Source of the DNA: an uncultured Roseibium sp. | GTDB lineage: Bacteria; Pseudomonadota; Alphaproteobacteria; Rhizobiales; Stappiaceae | Reading direction: 5' to 3' | DNA length: 64,000 nt | Assembly (NCBI RefSeq): GCF_947494555.1 | Contig: NZ_CANLVF010000011.1 | Span: 60,484-124,483 of the forward strand | Notes under the pieces: model-generated | Database searches by the model: none | Told to the model about the DNA's origin: nothing | The model's input: the letters and a program-made list of their open reading frames with translations, nothing else | Shown: positions 18,323 through 27,900 of the stretch, one piece after another | How the letters are laid out: every line of letters begins with the position of its first letter | Position numbering within the stretch: the first letter of the stretch is position 1 | Program-made: the position numbers and the translations under genes

Positions 18323-19150
18323 TCAAAAGAAGGCGTCGTAGATCATGCGCAGTCCGGTGAATCCGAGAAAGAGCGCGAAGACGAGCTTGAGCCTGGACGG
18401 GTCAATCGCATGTGCGATTTTCGCGCCAAGAGGCGCGGTCAGCGTCGACGCCGGGATGATCAGCAGAAAGCCGATCAGGTTGACGTAGCCCAGAGAAAGC
18501 GGCGGCTTGCCATCCAGGTCAAAGCCGAAATAGATCGACAAAAGCGTGCCGGGAACCGCGATAATGAGGCCGATTGCGGCAGCTGTGCCGACCGCCTTGC
18601 GGATCGGGTAGTTGAAGAGCGTCAGCGTCGGTACGCCGAGCGTTCCGCCTCCGATCCCCATCATCACCGAGACACCGCCGATCAGAAAACCAAGGACTTC
18701 CTTGATTGGCGATCCGGGCAATTTGTCGGCAATATGAGATCCGTCCTTCCGGAACATCATGTTGGCGGAAACGGCGAGCGCGACAACGCCAAAAACCAGA
18801 GTGAGCGCTCCACCGGAAATGTTTCCTGCCAGCGTTGCACCGGCAAGTACGCCAAGCGCAATGGCCCACCACCAGCGCTTCAGGAGATCCACGTCGACGC
18901 TGCCGCGCTTGTAGTGCGCGCGTGCTGAGGAAGCCCCGGTCGCCAGGATCGTTGCCAAGGACGTGCCGACAGCCACATGCATCAGGACCGCGGGATCGAT
19001 CTTCAGGGCGGTGAACATGTAATAGAGCACGGGCACGATCACGATCCCGCCGCCAACACCAAGCAACCCCGCGATGATTCCGGCGACAACGCCCGTTGCA
19101 AGAAGAGACAGCGCAAGAAGGCTGAGGGAAAACAGGCTGAGATCGTCCAA
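18323..19150 (-). CDS. TauE/SafE family sulfite/anion permease
   Basis: A 275-residue protein with eight hydrophobic segments and the paired TauE/SafE glycine motifs IIAGLLGVGGGIVIVPVL (N-half) and MGIGGGTLGVPTLTLF (C-half). Members export sulfite, sulfoacetate or related anions. Nothing in the immediate neighbourhood fixes the substrate; the sulfate assimilation operon of the window is 40 kb away. It is probably monocistronic. Confidence 0.93.
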   Translation of the reverse strand: MDDLSLFSLSLLALSLLATGVVAGIIAGLLGVGGGIVIVPVLYYMFTALKIDPAVLMHVAVGTSLATILATGASSARAHYKRGSVDVDLLKRWWWAIALGVLAGATLAGNISGGALTLVFGVVALAVSANMMFRKDGSHIADKLPGSPIKEVLGFLIGGVSVMMGIGGGTLGVPTLTLFNYPIRKAVGTAAAIGLIIAVPGTLLSIYFGFDLDGKPPLSLGYVNLIGFLLIIPASTLTAPLGAKIAHAIDPSRLKLVFALFLGFTGLRMIYDAFF

Positions 19151-19328
19151 GCTGATATCCTTTCAGGCCGGTTTTTGATCTTTTTCCGGCAAATCCTCCT
19201 GCTTTTAAAACGAAGAGGAATCGTTTTTCCACCCATCGCACGCAACAATCTGTTTCACCAGTGCATTAAGCGCTTGAAGTCGGCCCGGATTGCAGACAGT
19301 GTTCGGCGGGCAAGGATCGGGAGGGGAA

Positions 19329-19895
19329 ATGTCCGAACACTGGCTCGCGCTCTATACTTTCGCGCAATTCCGGAAACGCGCAGACGATCCGGCAAATGAC
19401 GATTTTTTCAGCAATGAACCCGCTATTTGGGCTGCCATGGAAAGAGCGGACGGGTTCATCGCGCGTGCCGGCTATGAGGATGAACCTGGCACCGATATCT
19501 GGGGTGAGCAGGTCTTTCCGAAGTACTGGATCGACAATGGCGACGGTTGGGCACCCTCCACCATTTCACTCTGGCAGGATCTGGAATCAGCGCTCGCCGC
19601 AGTCTATCGTGGCGCACATGCTGAGATCCTGAAACTGGGCCACCTCTTCGTCAAGGAAGCGGTTGACTATCCCCCCTACGTCCTTTGGTGGGTTCCGAAG
19701 GATCATCAACCCGACTGGGAAGAGGCGGTCGAAAGACATGAGCTGCTCGGCGATGACGGACCGACGGCAGAGGCCTTTACCTTCAAGGTGGCGTTTTCGC
19801 CAGAGGGAAAACCGGTGACCGTGGATATCGACCGGTCGCGCGCAATCGCCGAGCACAACAGGCTTCGCGCCGACCTGCCCAAGGCCGTGCAGTAG
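19329..19895 (+). CDS. DUF3291 domain protein
   Basis: A 188-residue soluble protein that fits the DUF3291 pattern: LALYTFAQFRKRADDP at the start, then MERADGFIARAGYEDEPG, PSTISLWQDLESALA, HAEILKLG and YVLWWV. DUF3291 resembles dimeric alpha/beta barrels such as monooxygenase-like proteins, but its function is unknown. GGGAGGGGAA directly before the ATG fixes this start over an in-frame one 39 bases upstream. Confidence 0.87.
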   Translation: MSEHWLALYTFAQFRKRADDPANDDFFSNEPAIWAAMERADGFIARAGYEDEPGTDIWGEQVFPKYWIDNGDGWAPSTISLWQDLESALAAVYRGAHAEILKLGHLFVKEAVDYPPYVLWWVPKDHQPDWEEAVERHELLGDDGPTAEAFTFKVAFSPEGKPVTVDIDRSRAIAEHNRLRADLPKAVQ

Positions 19896-19924
19896 CTGCT
19901 CCCCTGAGAATAAGTGACAGTTTG

Positions 19925-20761
19925 ATGCCCGACGCGTCGCAAAGGCAACGTAGCCCTGCAGAAATGGAACTGGTCAGGGCTCTTGCCGTCGCCATCAGCC
20001 AGAGACTTCGCCAAATCTCTTCCCGCGAAGAGGGAATGGGCACCGACGATGATTGGTGCATTTATCATCTGCATACGTCTGACTTCGAAATTGCATGCGA
20101 TGCGCTGTGGTCGCTCGGGGTCTGTGCGGCCGCAGTCTTTCGACAACAGGAAGACAAATATCTGTCTCAGGAAGACTTTGAACGCGCCGGGCACAGAGGT
20201 TTTCCTGCTGGCTTCTTCATCTACACCAAGGAAGTCGTCGAACAACTGCTAGAGGGCCAGCCAGGAACATCATGGCCATCGAACGAGGAGATCGTCGACG
20301 CTTACCTCAGAATTGCCGTCGACTACGGCAAAGACAAAAGCACGGATCTGCCATTCCCGAGGGGAAAACCGTTTTTGCCCACACATCCCCACCAGATTGC
20401 ACCGATGGACGCCTTGGCGCGCAACGGCTTTGCGCACAAGACAGGCGATCAGTTCATCTGGGCGGACCGGATGATCCCGATCATGGTCAGAAACTATATC
20501 TGGGACGACACGGATGTCGACTGGTCTTCAGTCGACCGCTCCAAAGTCTCCGCACAAGCACAAGCTGTTCTGGCCAGTCTCAAACTAGAGGGAATGGCCG
20601 AAGTTCGGAGAGATCTCAAGATGATGTCCATCACCTTCCGGGGTCTTGACATCATGCAGAGATGGACAGGGTCCAGTTGGCTGCCGGCAGGGCAAGACGT
20701 CCGGTTCCTGAGTTTTGACGAAGCCGTTGCTGTGTCCCGCGAGATCGACGCAGCGCTCTAA
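19925..20761 (+). CDS. Hypothetical protein, 278 aa
   Basis: A soluble protein rich in Trp, Asp and Phe with no signal peptide or transmembrane segment. Its features are a DDDWCIYHLHTSDFEIACDAL block near residue 40, HPHQIAPMDALARNGFAHK in the middle, and a C-terminal SFDEAVAVSREIDAAL helix. I do not recognise the family. It follows the DUF3291 gene by 29 bases on the same strand and may be co-transcribed. A TTG codon lies directly before the ATG. Confidence 0.75.
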   Translation: MPDASQRQRSPAEMELVRALAVAISQRLRQISSREEGMGTDDDWCIYHLHTSDFEIACDALWSLGVCAAAVFRQQEDKYLSQEDFERAGHRGFPAGFFIYTKEVVEQLLEGQPGTSWPSNEEIVDAYLRIAVDYGKDKSTDLPFPRGKPFLPTHPHQIAPMDALARNGFAHKTGDQFIWADRMIPIMVRNYIWDDTDVDWSSVDRSKVSAQAQAVLASLKLEGMAEVRRDLKMMSITFRGLDIMQRWTGSSWLPAGQDVRFLSFDEAVAVSREIDAAL

Positions 20762-20898
20762 GTCAGGCATTCGTGATTGTTCAAAATTCAATGACTAATC
20801 GTCAAATTTCTACGTGATTGTCTGAATTGGCTTTCATAACAATCTTAGACCCAACAGCGCACGGCTATCCCGTGCCCCAGTTGGGAAAGGATTGACAC

Positions 20899-21603
20899 AT
20901 GAACCAGATCTTACGTCCTTCAGACGCTCGCGGCGATGCCGATTTCGGTTGGCTGAAAAGCAAGCATACCTTCTCTTTCGGGTCCTATTTCGACCCGAAC
21001 CACATCGGCTTCGGCGCGCTGCGAGTGATCAATGAAGACCGCGTCGCGCCTTCGGGCGGGTTTCCGACACACCCGCACCAGAATATGGAAATCATCTCCT
21101 ATGTCGTTTCCGGTGGCCTGGAGCACAAGGATTCCATTGGAACGGGTTCGGTGATCAGACCCGGCGAGCTGCAGCGCATGAGCGCAGGCACCGGCGTCCG
21201 GCACAGCGAGTACAACCACTCCAACACCGATCCGGTTCACTTTCTGCAGATCTGGATCGTGCCGGAAGCCGATGGCCTCGCGCCCAGCTACGAGCAAAAG
21301 GCCTTTCCGGAAGGAGAGCGCCGCGATGCCCTTCGTCTGATCGGATCGCGGGACGGGCGAGAAGGCTCTGTCACCATTCATCAGGACGTCGATCTCTATG
21401 CGTCCTTGTTGAGCGCGGACAAAAACGTCTCCTTCGAGATAAGACCCGATCGGAAGGTCTGGCTGCAGATCGTCAAGGGCGCCATCAGTGTCGATGGTCA
21501 GGTTCTTGAAGCCGGTGACGGGCTTGGTTTGCTGGACCAAGGCAGGATTGACCTGAACGCCCGGGAGAACGCGGAGTTCCTGTTGTTCGACCTGGCTGCC
21601 TAA
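20899..21603 (+). CDS. Pirin family protein
   Basis: A 234-residue bicupin. The N-terminal cupin has the iron ligands in FPTHPHQNMEIISYV and in GVRHSEYNH. The C-terminal cupin ends in LLFDLAA. Bacterial pirins of this YhhW type bind Fe(II); some cleave quercetin in vitro and others act as redox-sensitive regulators. GGGAAAGGA lies before the ATG. It is monocistronic, ending at a hairpin. Confidence 0.93.
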   Translation: MNQILRPSDARGDADFGWLKSKHTFSFGSYFDPNHIGFGALRVINEDRVAPSGGFPTHPHQNMEIISYVVSGGLEHKDSIGTGSVIRPGELQRMSAGTGVRHSEYNHSNTDPVHFLQIWIVPEADGLAPSYEQKAFPEGERRDALRLIGSRDGREGSVTIHQDVDLYASLLSADKNVSFEIRPDRKVWLQIVKGAISVDGQVLEAGDGLGLLDQGRIDLNARENAEFLLFDLAA

Positions 21604-21608
21604 ACTAT

Positions 21609-21632
21609 GGGGAGGCGCTATTGGCCCTCCCC
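21609..21632 (+). terminator. Hairpin after the pirin gene
   Basis: GGGGAGG at 21609-21615 pairs with CCTCCCC at 21626-21632, four bases after the stop codon region. The T tract is missing, so termination strength is uncertain. Confidence 0.5.
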
Positions 21633-21816
21633 AACCTCTCCGTTCCAATTCTCAGATTGTGCGCGATCACCGCTTCAAGGGACGGGCTGCTTCCGCTACA
21701 CAAGCGCCCTTCCCGTTTCCAGAAGCTACCGGTCTTCAGGGGACAGGGCGGTTGATCCAAATGAGTGATTTCCAGCGTAAGACGAATGCGCGGGGGCGCA
21801 GGTCCAGGAGGCAGTT

Positions 21817-22122
21817 ATGTCGGAAGCGGTATCCCCATCGATTACTCTGGAACGCCTTGGTGCCAAGGGACGCTACGTCGCGGTTGTCGATGGTATCGAG
21901 GACCCGGCGGAACTCACGTTTTCAATCGTCAACGATCATCTGATCATTGCCGACCACACCGGCGTTCCCGATTCCATGCGCGGTCTTGGCGTCAGTAAAG
22001 CGCTTTTGGAACGGCTCGTTGCCGACGCGCGGGAAAAACAGGTCAAGATTGTCCCCTTGTGTCCCTATGTGAACGCACAACGGCAGAAGCATCCCGAATG
22101 GGCGGATGTGTTTCAGGGATAG
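21817..22122 (+). CDS. Short GNAT-like N-acetyltransferase (YjdJ/COG2388 type)
   Basis: A 101-residue single-domain protein with the reduced GNAT fold of the YjdJ group. It has beta strands with AELTFSIVNDHLIIADHTGV, the acetyl-CoA loop MRGLGVSKALLERLVADARE, then IVPLCPYVNAQRQKHPEW. AGGAGG lies 8 bases before the ATG. The acceptor is unknown. Confidence 0.9.
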   Translation: MSEAVSPSITLERLGAKGRYVAVVDGIEDPAELTFSIVNDHLIIADHTGVPDSMRGLGVSKALLERLVADAREKQVKIVPLCPYVNAQRQKHPEWADVFQG

Positions 22123-22191
22123 TTCAATCACCGGGAGTGTTTTGGTACCGCGGTTCGGTCTGCGTCTTTCCCGTTCATAGTGGCCCGCGCG

Positions 22192-22674
22192 TCAACTTTC
22201 TGAGGCCTGGGCCGCCTTGCCTGCGCTACACCCTCTGAGCGACAGGACCGCTTCGGTGAGCGTCTGCCCGGCCTGCCTCAAGGCCGCCTCTGCTATGTCA
22301 GGTCCTGCTGAGCCAATCATTGCCGCGCTCGCATTCAGGATTTTGAGATTGCTGTTCAATTCCGCGATCTGCATGGTGAGCGCCGCGTCTTCCCTGATAT
22401 CCGCCGTCTCCAGTCGGACCCGCAACGCTTCAAGCTTGGCATCCACCGATTGCAGGCGCTCCTTGAGCGTTGCCGGCGTAATCTCGAGATTCGCAAGAGT
22501 TGCCTCCGTTACCGTACCGGCAATGCGCCCGCTTGCATGATCAACGCGGTTCAGCATCACAATGACCAAAACACACGCGACTATGACAAGGAGTGCCGAC
22601 GCATTGACCAAAGCCAGCAGCAATTGACCGGGCAGGCGTTTCAGGCGATCGGAAAGGTCAGGTGAGCGTGTCAT
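22192..22674 (-). CDS. Membrane-anchored coiled-coil hypothetical protein
   Basis: A 160-residue protein. A short basic cytoplasmic head is followed by one hydrophobic segment (about 17-41, LLLALVNASALLVIVACVLVIVML). A heptad-like helical part (about 60-120) has repeated Leu/Glu/Ala. It looks like a small type II membrane protein with a periplasmic helical hairpin, reminiscent of the sensor part of chemoreceptors or kinases but with no output domain. It may be an orphan sensor fragment or a structural protein. No family recognised. Confidence 0.65.
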   Translation of the reverse strand: MTRSPDLSDRLKRLPGQLLLALVNASALLVIVACVLVIVMLNRVDHASGRIAGTVTEATLANLEITPATLKERLQSVDAKLEALRVRLETADIREDAALTMQIAELNSNLKILNASAAMIGSAGPDIAEAALRQAGQTLTEAVLSLRGCSAGKAAQASES

Positions 22675-22847
22675 TCAGCGTATCCTCGATTGACGGCAAA
22701 GGCGTTCGCGCAGAGCGGGTTGCTTTAACGCTGCGCCTCACGGTCCAGAGGACAAACCGGTGGGACAACTGTCAATATATGCAATTTTAACGAGAGAACT
22801 AAGCAGCCGCGAACACTTGTGCGGTATGAGGGAACATCATTCATTCA

Positions 22848-23057
22848 ATGGGTACACCAGAGATGAAACTGTCCCATATTACCATTTCGCTTGTCTGTGT
22901 ATTCGCCGCTTCGAACCTCATGCAAATGGCCAATGAAAAGTTCGAACTCATAGCAGCTGACTACGGCCCGCTCGGTCCGCTGTTCATCATCGCAACCGGC
23001 TTCTTCCTGATCATCCTCGGCATCGTGATGTTCTTCCGTGCATTCCGAAAAGCGTGA
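22848..23057 (+). CDS. Small two-segment membrane protein
   Basis: About 69 residues with two hydrophobic helices (SHITISLVCVFAASNLM and LFIIATGFFLIILGIVMFF) joined by a short loop and ending in a basic FRKA tail. The composition is that of a real membrane miniprotein. The start is uncertain: the ATG at 22863 (MKLSHIT) is equally possible. No function can be given. Confidence 0.6.
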   Translation: MGTPEMKLSHITISLVCVFAASNLMQMANEKFELIAADYGPLGPLFIIATGFFLIILGIVMFFRAFRKA

Positions 23058-23199
23058 GTGCGCTTGGAAACGTCCCCGCCAAATCTGATGTTCGCGGTTT
23101 TTTCAATGGAATGTACAGGACGAGACCGGCAGACCACGGAGACACGTCTTACGACGCGCAGCGGCATTCGTCACTTATAATATCGGGCTGAATTTGGAA

Positions 23200-23276
23200 T
23201 GGTACAGACGAGTGGATTCGAACCACCGACCTTCGGAGCCACAATCCGACGCTCTAACCAACTGAGCTACGTCTGC
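23200..23276 (-). tRNA. tRNA-His (GUG)
   Basis: All four arms fold. Acceptor GCAGACG (23270-23276) pairs with CGTCTGT (23204-23210), the anticodon stem TCGGA/TCCGA encloses the loop TTGTGGC with anticodon GTG, and the T-arm contains GGTTCGAATCC. CCA is encoded. The discriminator is A73, the first pair is G1-U72, and the base before position 1 is A. The G-1 that marks tRNA-His in most bacteria is therefore not encoded, as known for Alphaproteobacteria. Confidence 0.97.
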
Positions 23277-23395
23277 TAAGGTCTTACGGTGGCATGAACA
23301 ATAATTGTCCGGGCCATCGCTTTCAAGGGCGTCTTTTAACTCCCTTTAACATAAGCGGCAAGCTTGAAATTCGGAAAATTCAGAGCTGTTGAAAA

Positions 23396-23422
23396 GCAAA
23401 AGCCCGGGGCGATACCCCGGGC
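23396..23422 (-). terminator. Rho-independent terminator of the first phasin gene
   Basis: GCCCGGGG at 23402-23409 pairs with CCCCGGGC at 23415-23422. On the minus strand it is followed by TTTTGCTTTTC. It lies 41 bases after the phasin stop codon. Confidence 0.88.
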
Positions 23423-23462
23423 AATTCCTTAAGTGCCGCGTCGTGAATGCAGCCGAAGCGGA

Positions 23463-23978
23463 TCAGTTGACCTTCAGATCCTTGAAGGACTTTTCCATTG
23501 CTTCTTTGACCGGCGCGGAAACGTCGGTGCCGAGCTTGGTAGCCATCTCATGCATTTCCTTGCTCTGAGCGCTCAGCGCATCGAACTGCTGACGTGCGAA
23601 TGTGGACTGCAGTTCGATTGCTTCGGCAACAGTCTTCGCAGACATGATGTCCTTGATGAAGTTGAACGTTGCATCGGCATTGGTTTTCGCTGCGTCGACG
23701 GCCTTGTGGTTGAACTCGACAACGCCCTGACGGGAAGTTTCGAACGTGTCTTCGATCAGGTCCGTTGCATCTTCAGCAGCGGTTTTCACTTTGGCGTAAG
23801 CTTCGCGAGCGCTCTCGATGCCTTTTTCCGTGGCTTCACGGAATACAGCCGGAACTTCCATTTGAGGAATGGCGAAAGCTTCAAAATCCGGGAAAGTGGC
23901 AGCGGCCGGAGCAGCTTTGGCTTTGGTGGCGCGTGCCTTCGGTGCCGCTTTAGCGGTAGTCGTGGTTGAATCGGTCAT
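23463..23978 (-). CDS. Phasin family protein
   Basis: A 171-residue protein with an Ala/Lys/Pro-rich N-terminal tail of about 30 residues, then the amphipathic phasin helix bundle (about 35-165). The bundle includes AYAKVKTAAEDATDLIEDTF and FDALSAQSKEMHEMATKL. Phasins coat polyhydroxyalkanoate granules and limit their size. The Lys/Ala tail may bind nucleic acid or phospholipid. A second phasin gene lies upstream on the same strand; a motif resembling PhaR sites sits between them. Confidence 0.92.
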   Translation of the reverse strand: MTDSTTTTAKAAPKARATKAKAAPAAATFPDFEAFAIPQMEVPAVFREATEKGIESAREAYAKVKTAAEDATDLIEDTFETSRQGVVEFNHKAVDAAKTNADATFNFIKDIMSAKTVAEAIELQSTFARQQFDALSAQSKEMHEMATKLGTDVSAPVKEAMEKSFKDLKVN

Positions 23979-24088
23979 GATCTCATCTCCTAGAGTTCGG
24001 ATGCGATCATCGGTGCAAATTGTCTCCGCCGTGTCTTCAACCGGCGAACCCTGTCGTCATCCGCAGCCCCTACATAGTGCATCTTTTG

Positions 24089-24116
24089 TTGCATTGCAAT
24101 ATTTTTTTGCACTGCA
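24089..24116 (-). promoter_or_regulatory. TTGCAYTGCA repeat upstream of the first phasin, candidate PhaR operator
   Basis: TTGCATTGCA (24089-24098, part of the palindrome TTGCATTGCAA) and TTGCACTGCA (24107-24116) are 18 bases apart. They lie 110-140 bases before the phasin start in an AT-rich stretch. TGC/GCA-rich palindromes are the known targets of the PHA repressor PhaR. The assignment to this protein is inferred. Confidence 0.5.
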
Positions 24117-24273
24117 CAATGAAACTTCCGTCGGGGCGCGTTGAAGTTCGGCACTCGCCGATGTAGCGTCAGAGATAATTTCGAAAACCGGCGGCTGTTT
24201 CCAACCGCTTGCAAAGCAATGGAAACGGGGCACGCGGAGCATGCATCACCCTGCGTGCCGCGCTGAATCGAAC

Positions 24274-24660
24274 TTATTTCTTTTGGGCTGCCTTGGCCGC
24301 GTCCTGAACGGTTTTGGTCGCGGTGTTGGAGAACTCGCGCGCCTGCTCGCCAAACGATTCCATTTGTCCGCGCAGATAGTCCTGCTGCAGCTTCATCATG
24401 TCTTCGACGTTATCCGCCTTGACGAGGTCCTGCGCGAACTTGAAGGCTGCATTGACGTGCTCTTCAGCGTAGGTAAGCGCCTTCTTGTTGACGTCGGCCG
24501 CACCTGCCTGGACGGCGCTGGCGCTGTCTTCCACGTTGGTGACCGCCTTTTGTGTAGCACCCATGAAATCGTCGAACGCCTTGCGCGCCTGGTCGACGCT
24601 TTTTTCGGCAAATTCGCGCATCTGCTCGGGGACTTCGTAACCGGTTTTGTCAGTGCTCAT
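24274..24660 (-). CDS. Phasin family protein (short form)
   Basis: A 128-residue all-helical protein matching the compact phasin domain: REFAEKSVDQARKAFDDFM, then KKALTYAEEHVNAAFKFAQDLVKADNVEDMMKLQQDYLRGQM. It ends in an Ala/Lys tail (TVQDAAKAAQKK) without the Pro-rich N-terminal extension of its neighbour. It probably coats PHA granules or acts in a related membrane stress role. It has its own promoter region upstream, which it shares divergently with the large kinase gene. Confidence 0.93.
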   Translation of the reverse strand: MSTDKTGYEVPEQMREFAEKSVDQARKAFDDFMGATQKAVTNVEDSASAVQAGAADVNKKALTYAEEHVNAAFKFAQDLVKADNVEDMMKLQQDYLRGQMESFGEQAREFSNTATKTVQDAAKAAQKK

Positions 24661-24917
24661 GTCTGCGCTCCTCGGGTCACGGACAGGGCTGCCCGCGTCT
24701 CACAAATTCTGACCTTGCTAAAAATTCGTAACACGCAGACGGCAATCCGGCAAACAATTGGGGACAGATTAACCACGCCTTCACGTAAGTCCTTTAGCAA
24801 ACTTGCTTTACGTGGACGATGCTAAGCTTTGCTTGTATTAACAGAGTGTTTACAAAATCACTCAATCCGGCAGGAGCGTCGCCGCAATTCGGTACCGCCG
24901 ACCATTGGAGCAACACC

Positions 24918-27900
24918 ATGGACAACCAGACCCAATCGTTCCTGGAACTGAGTGCCATGAAGGATCTGGTCCAAATCGCCGCCGACAAAAGAGCCGCCTG
25001 GCTCTGGTCTGCCGACGGCGCGAAAATTCTGTGGTCGAATGCTGCCGGAGCAGCCTTTTTCTCCGCGCAGTCGGTTACGGAACTCTCGGCCCTGACCGCA
25101 CTTGAGCGTTCGCCTGCCCGGCCGCACATTGCCCGCATCGCACAGTCCGGTCTGACTGATCGCTTCAGCATTGACAGGCTGCGGTTTTACCGTGGTCTGA
25201 GGGTGATGCTGCTCACCTGTCAGTGCAAGCGCGTCGAGCTGCCCGATGGTGGCACCGCTGCGCTGATCGTATGCAGCGACAAGGGGCTGGCACTTACGAA
25301 AGAGCCGATACCCGCATTCGCCCAACTCTTGCGCTCAGACGGTAAGACCGTCTTCCTGATGTCGGATGAAACGGTCGACGAGACTTTCGGAGCCCTTACC
25401 GGAACACCCGAGGCGCTCGAGTTACCGCAGGGCCAGAGAGTGCTCTTCGGGCCGCTGGATCTCAACGGCAGCTACCATGATAGCGGAATCCTGCAAATTC
25501 CGGCGGGTCCGCGGATCATTGTTCTTCAGGACGCGCCCTTGAGCGATGAGACGGCTCCGGAAAAATCCGACATTGAAACGGATGAGGCCCCGGCCCCGAT
25601 CATAAGCCCGGTCGTTGCCACATCGGAGGATGTTGCCGACGTGGACACGGTTGACGAAACCGCCAGGGAGGACGCGCAGCCGGAGGACGCCGAAACACTC
25701 GCCACCGACGCCGCAGCGGACGAGGCAAGTCAGGAATACGAGCCCGAGATCAACACGAGCGACGGTGCGAATATCGACGAAACGCCCGAACCGGTTGATA
25801 CTGATGCGGACAACGATCTGCAGGAGAACGCTCCGGACGCGGACATGACAAGTGCACCGGAAAGCGAAACCGATACGCCGGAGGATGCTTCAGGCGTGGA
25901 CGCGGAGACTTCGTCCGCGGCTGCCGATCCATCAGAGCCGGATGAGGCTCCGGATGCCGAAGACACTGGCGAGCCTGACAGTGACACCGACGAAATTGCA
26001 GCGGAGACTGAATCATCAGAAGACGAACCTCTCCATTCTGACAACGTTCCTGATGATGCGGATGTGGTGGATGGTTTCGTTTTTCAGCCACGCCGGCGCC
26101 CGGTCCGTTTTGCCTGGAAAATGGATATCGAACAGCGCTTCACTTTCCTGTCCGACGAGTTTGCCGAGGTTCTTGGCCCCGATGCCACGAATATCGTCGG
26201 TGCGACCTGGGCAGACGTTTCTGAAAAATTCGGGCTGGACCCGCGTGGCAATATCGCCCGCGCGCTTGACCGGCGTGACACCTGGAGCGGAAAAACCGTC
26301 GCCTGGCCTGTCACGGGTGCCGCGCTTCGTGTTCCTGTCGATATGGCCGCGCTTCCCGCTTTTGACCGGAACCGCAAGTTTGAGGGCTATCGCGGCTTCG
26401 GCGTTTGCAGGACGTCGGACGCGGTTCAGGATCCGGACGGTTTCATACCAGTGTCCATCATCGCACCGGCAGCTGTTGCAAGCGACGAGATGCCATCGAC
26501 AGAACCGGACGAGGCAGATGGAGCCGAGGACATCGCGGACCTGCAAGAGGACGCGGCAGACAGCGATGAACATGCCCCTCTGACCGCAGATCCAAACGAC
26601 GCCCCGGCAGATGAAGACGCATCTGCACTGCACATCGAGACAGAGCCGGAAGATCAACTGGAAGCATCGCCTGAAGAAAGCGAAGAGCATGCCGAGATCG
26701 ATGGCGATGATCGTTTGAGCGAAAACGACGCGGACAGTGTCGACGAAGACCTTGAGGAAAATGCTGATTTGAGTGACACCGTCACCAGCGATGCAGCTGG
26801 AGACAGTTCTGATGAAGTGCCCGATCACGAGCAGTCCGAGGCGAATGATGCTGAAACGTCAGAAGAACCATCAAAAGAGGTTTCCCCAGAAAACGGTTCG
26901 GCTGAGCAGGATCTGTCGGACCTGAAACCCACTCCCCCGAACTCGCTTGGCGGAAGAACCTTTCTCGGTGCGAGTGCCGCCGCTCTCGTCGGATCCCTTT
27001 CCATGTTCAAAGGCAAAAAGGACGCAAAACCGGCAGAACCTGTCAACGACCGGGAGCCTGTTCCGGAGACCGCTGAACATTCGGACAGCGAGGCAACCGC
27101 AGGCACTGACGACCTTTCTGAAGACCTTAAAAATGCTGCCGCTGCGCTGGACGCGGTGCTCGAAGATGACGATTCAGAAACCGAAGCTGAATCCGAGAAC
27201 CTCGATAGCGCTCCGGAACACTCGGAGGAAATCGACAATCCGGTTACCTCCGACGAAGCCGACATCGCGTCCGAAGTTGATGAAAATGAAATCGGAGAGA
27301 GCGACGAAGCGCCGGAACTATCGGATGACGCCCCTTCCGAAGAGAATTCCTATGCCGGTGGAGACATAGCCGGCACATTGGAAGACGTGACGGCAGACGA
27401 CAGGGACCCGGAAGACGAAGCGTCCGAAGGTGACATCGAGAGTGCCATCGCTGAACATCAGGCCGAAGAAGGCATTGAAAGCGAGGCGGTCGGAGAGCCC
27501 GAGAACGATAGTGCCGATGACGAGGCGGAAGTCCCGGTTGGGATTGCCGGTCCGGCGGCGCTGAAACCTGCTGAGATCGAAAGTGCCGTAAAAAGCCTGG
27601 CGAAATCCTACAAGCAGTCGGACGCCAAGCCGCGGGATCTCTTCGACGAGACACCGGAAGAAAGTTCTGCAGATCAGGATACGCACGAAGAGAGTGTGGA
27701 AGAAAACAAGGTTGAGGAAACCCTTGATAGTGATCTTCTTCCTGACGATGTGCCTGCAGCGGATTTGGACGCCGATGAGGCGTCAGACGACGGTTCCCAA
27801 GAAGTGGCTGACGAAACGCATGACGACGACGAAAGCGACGACGCCGACCAGCCAAGCGCGGATTTGCTACCCGAGATCGACGAAGACCCCGCTCTCGACG

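Noticed and set aside
23335..23352. TTAAC repeat upstream of tRNA-His as a CtrA site
   Set aside because: The spacing is 6 bases rather than 7, and a CtrA role for a tRNA gene is unlikely.
24769..24777. TTAACCACG as a CtrA half-site before the large kinase gene
   Set aside because: Only one half of the TTAA-N7-TTAA pattern is present, so a chance match is likely.
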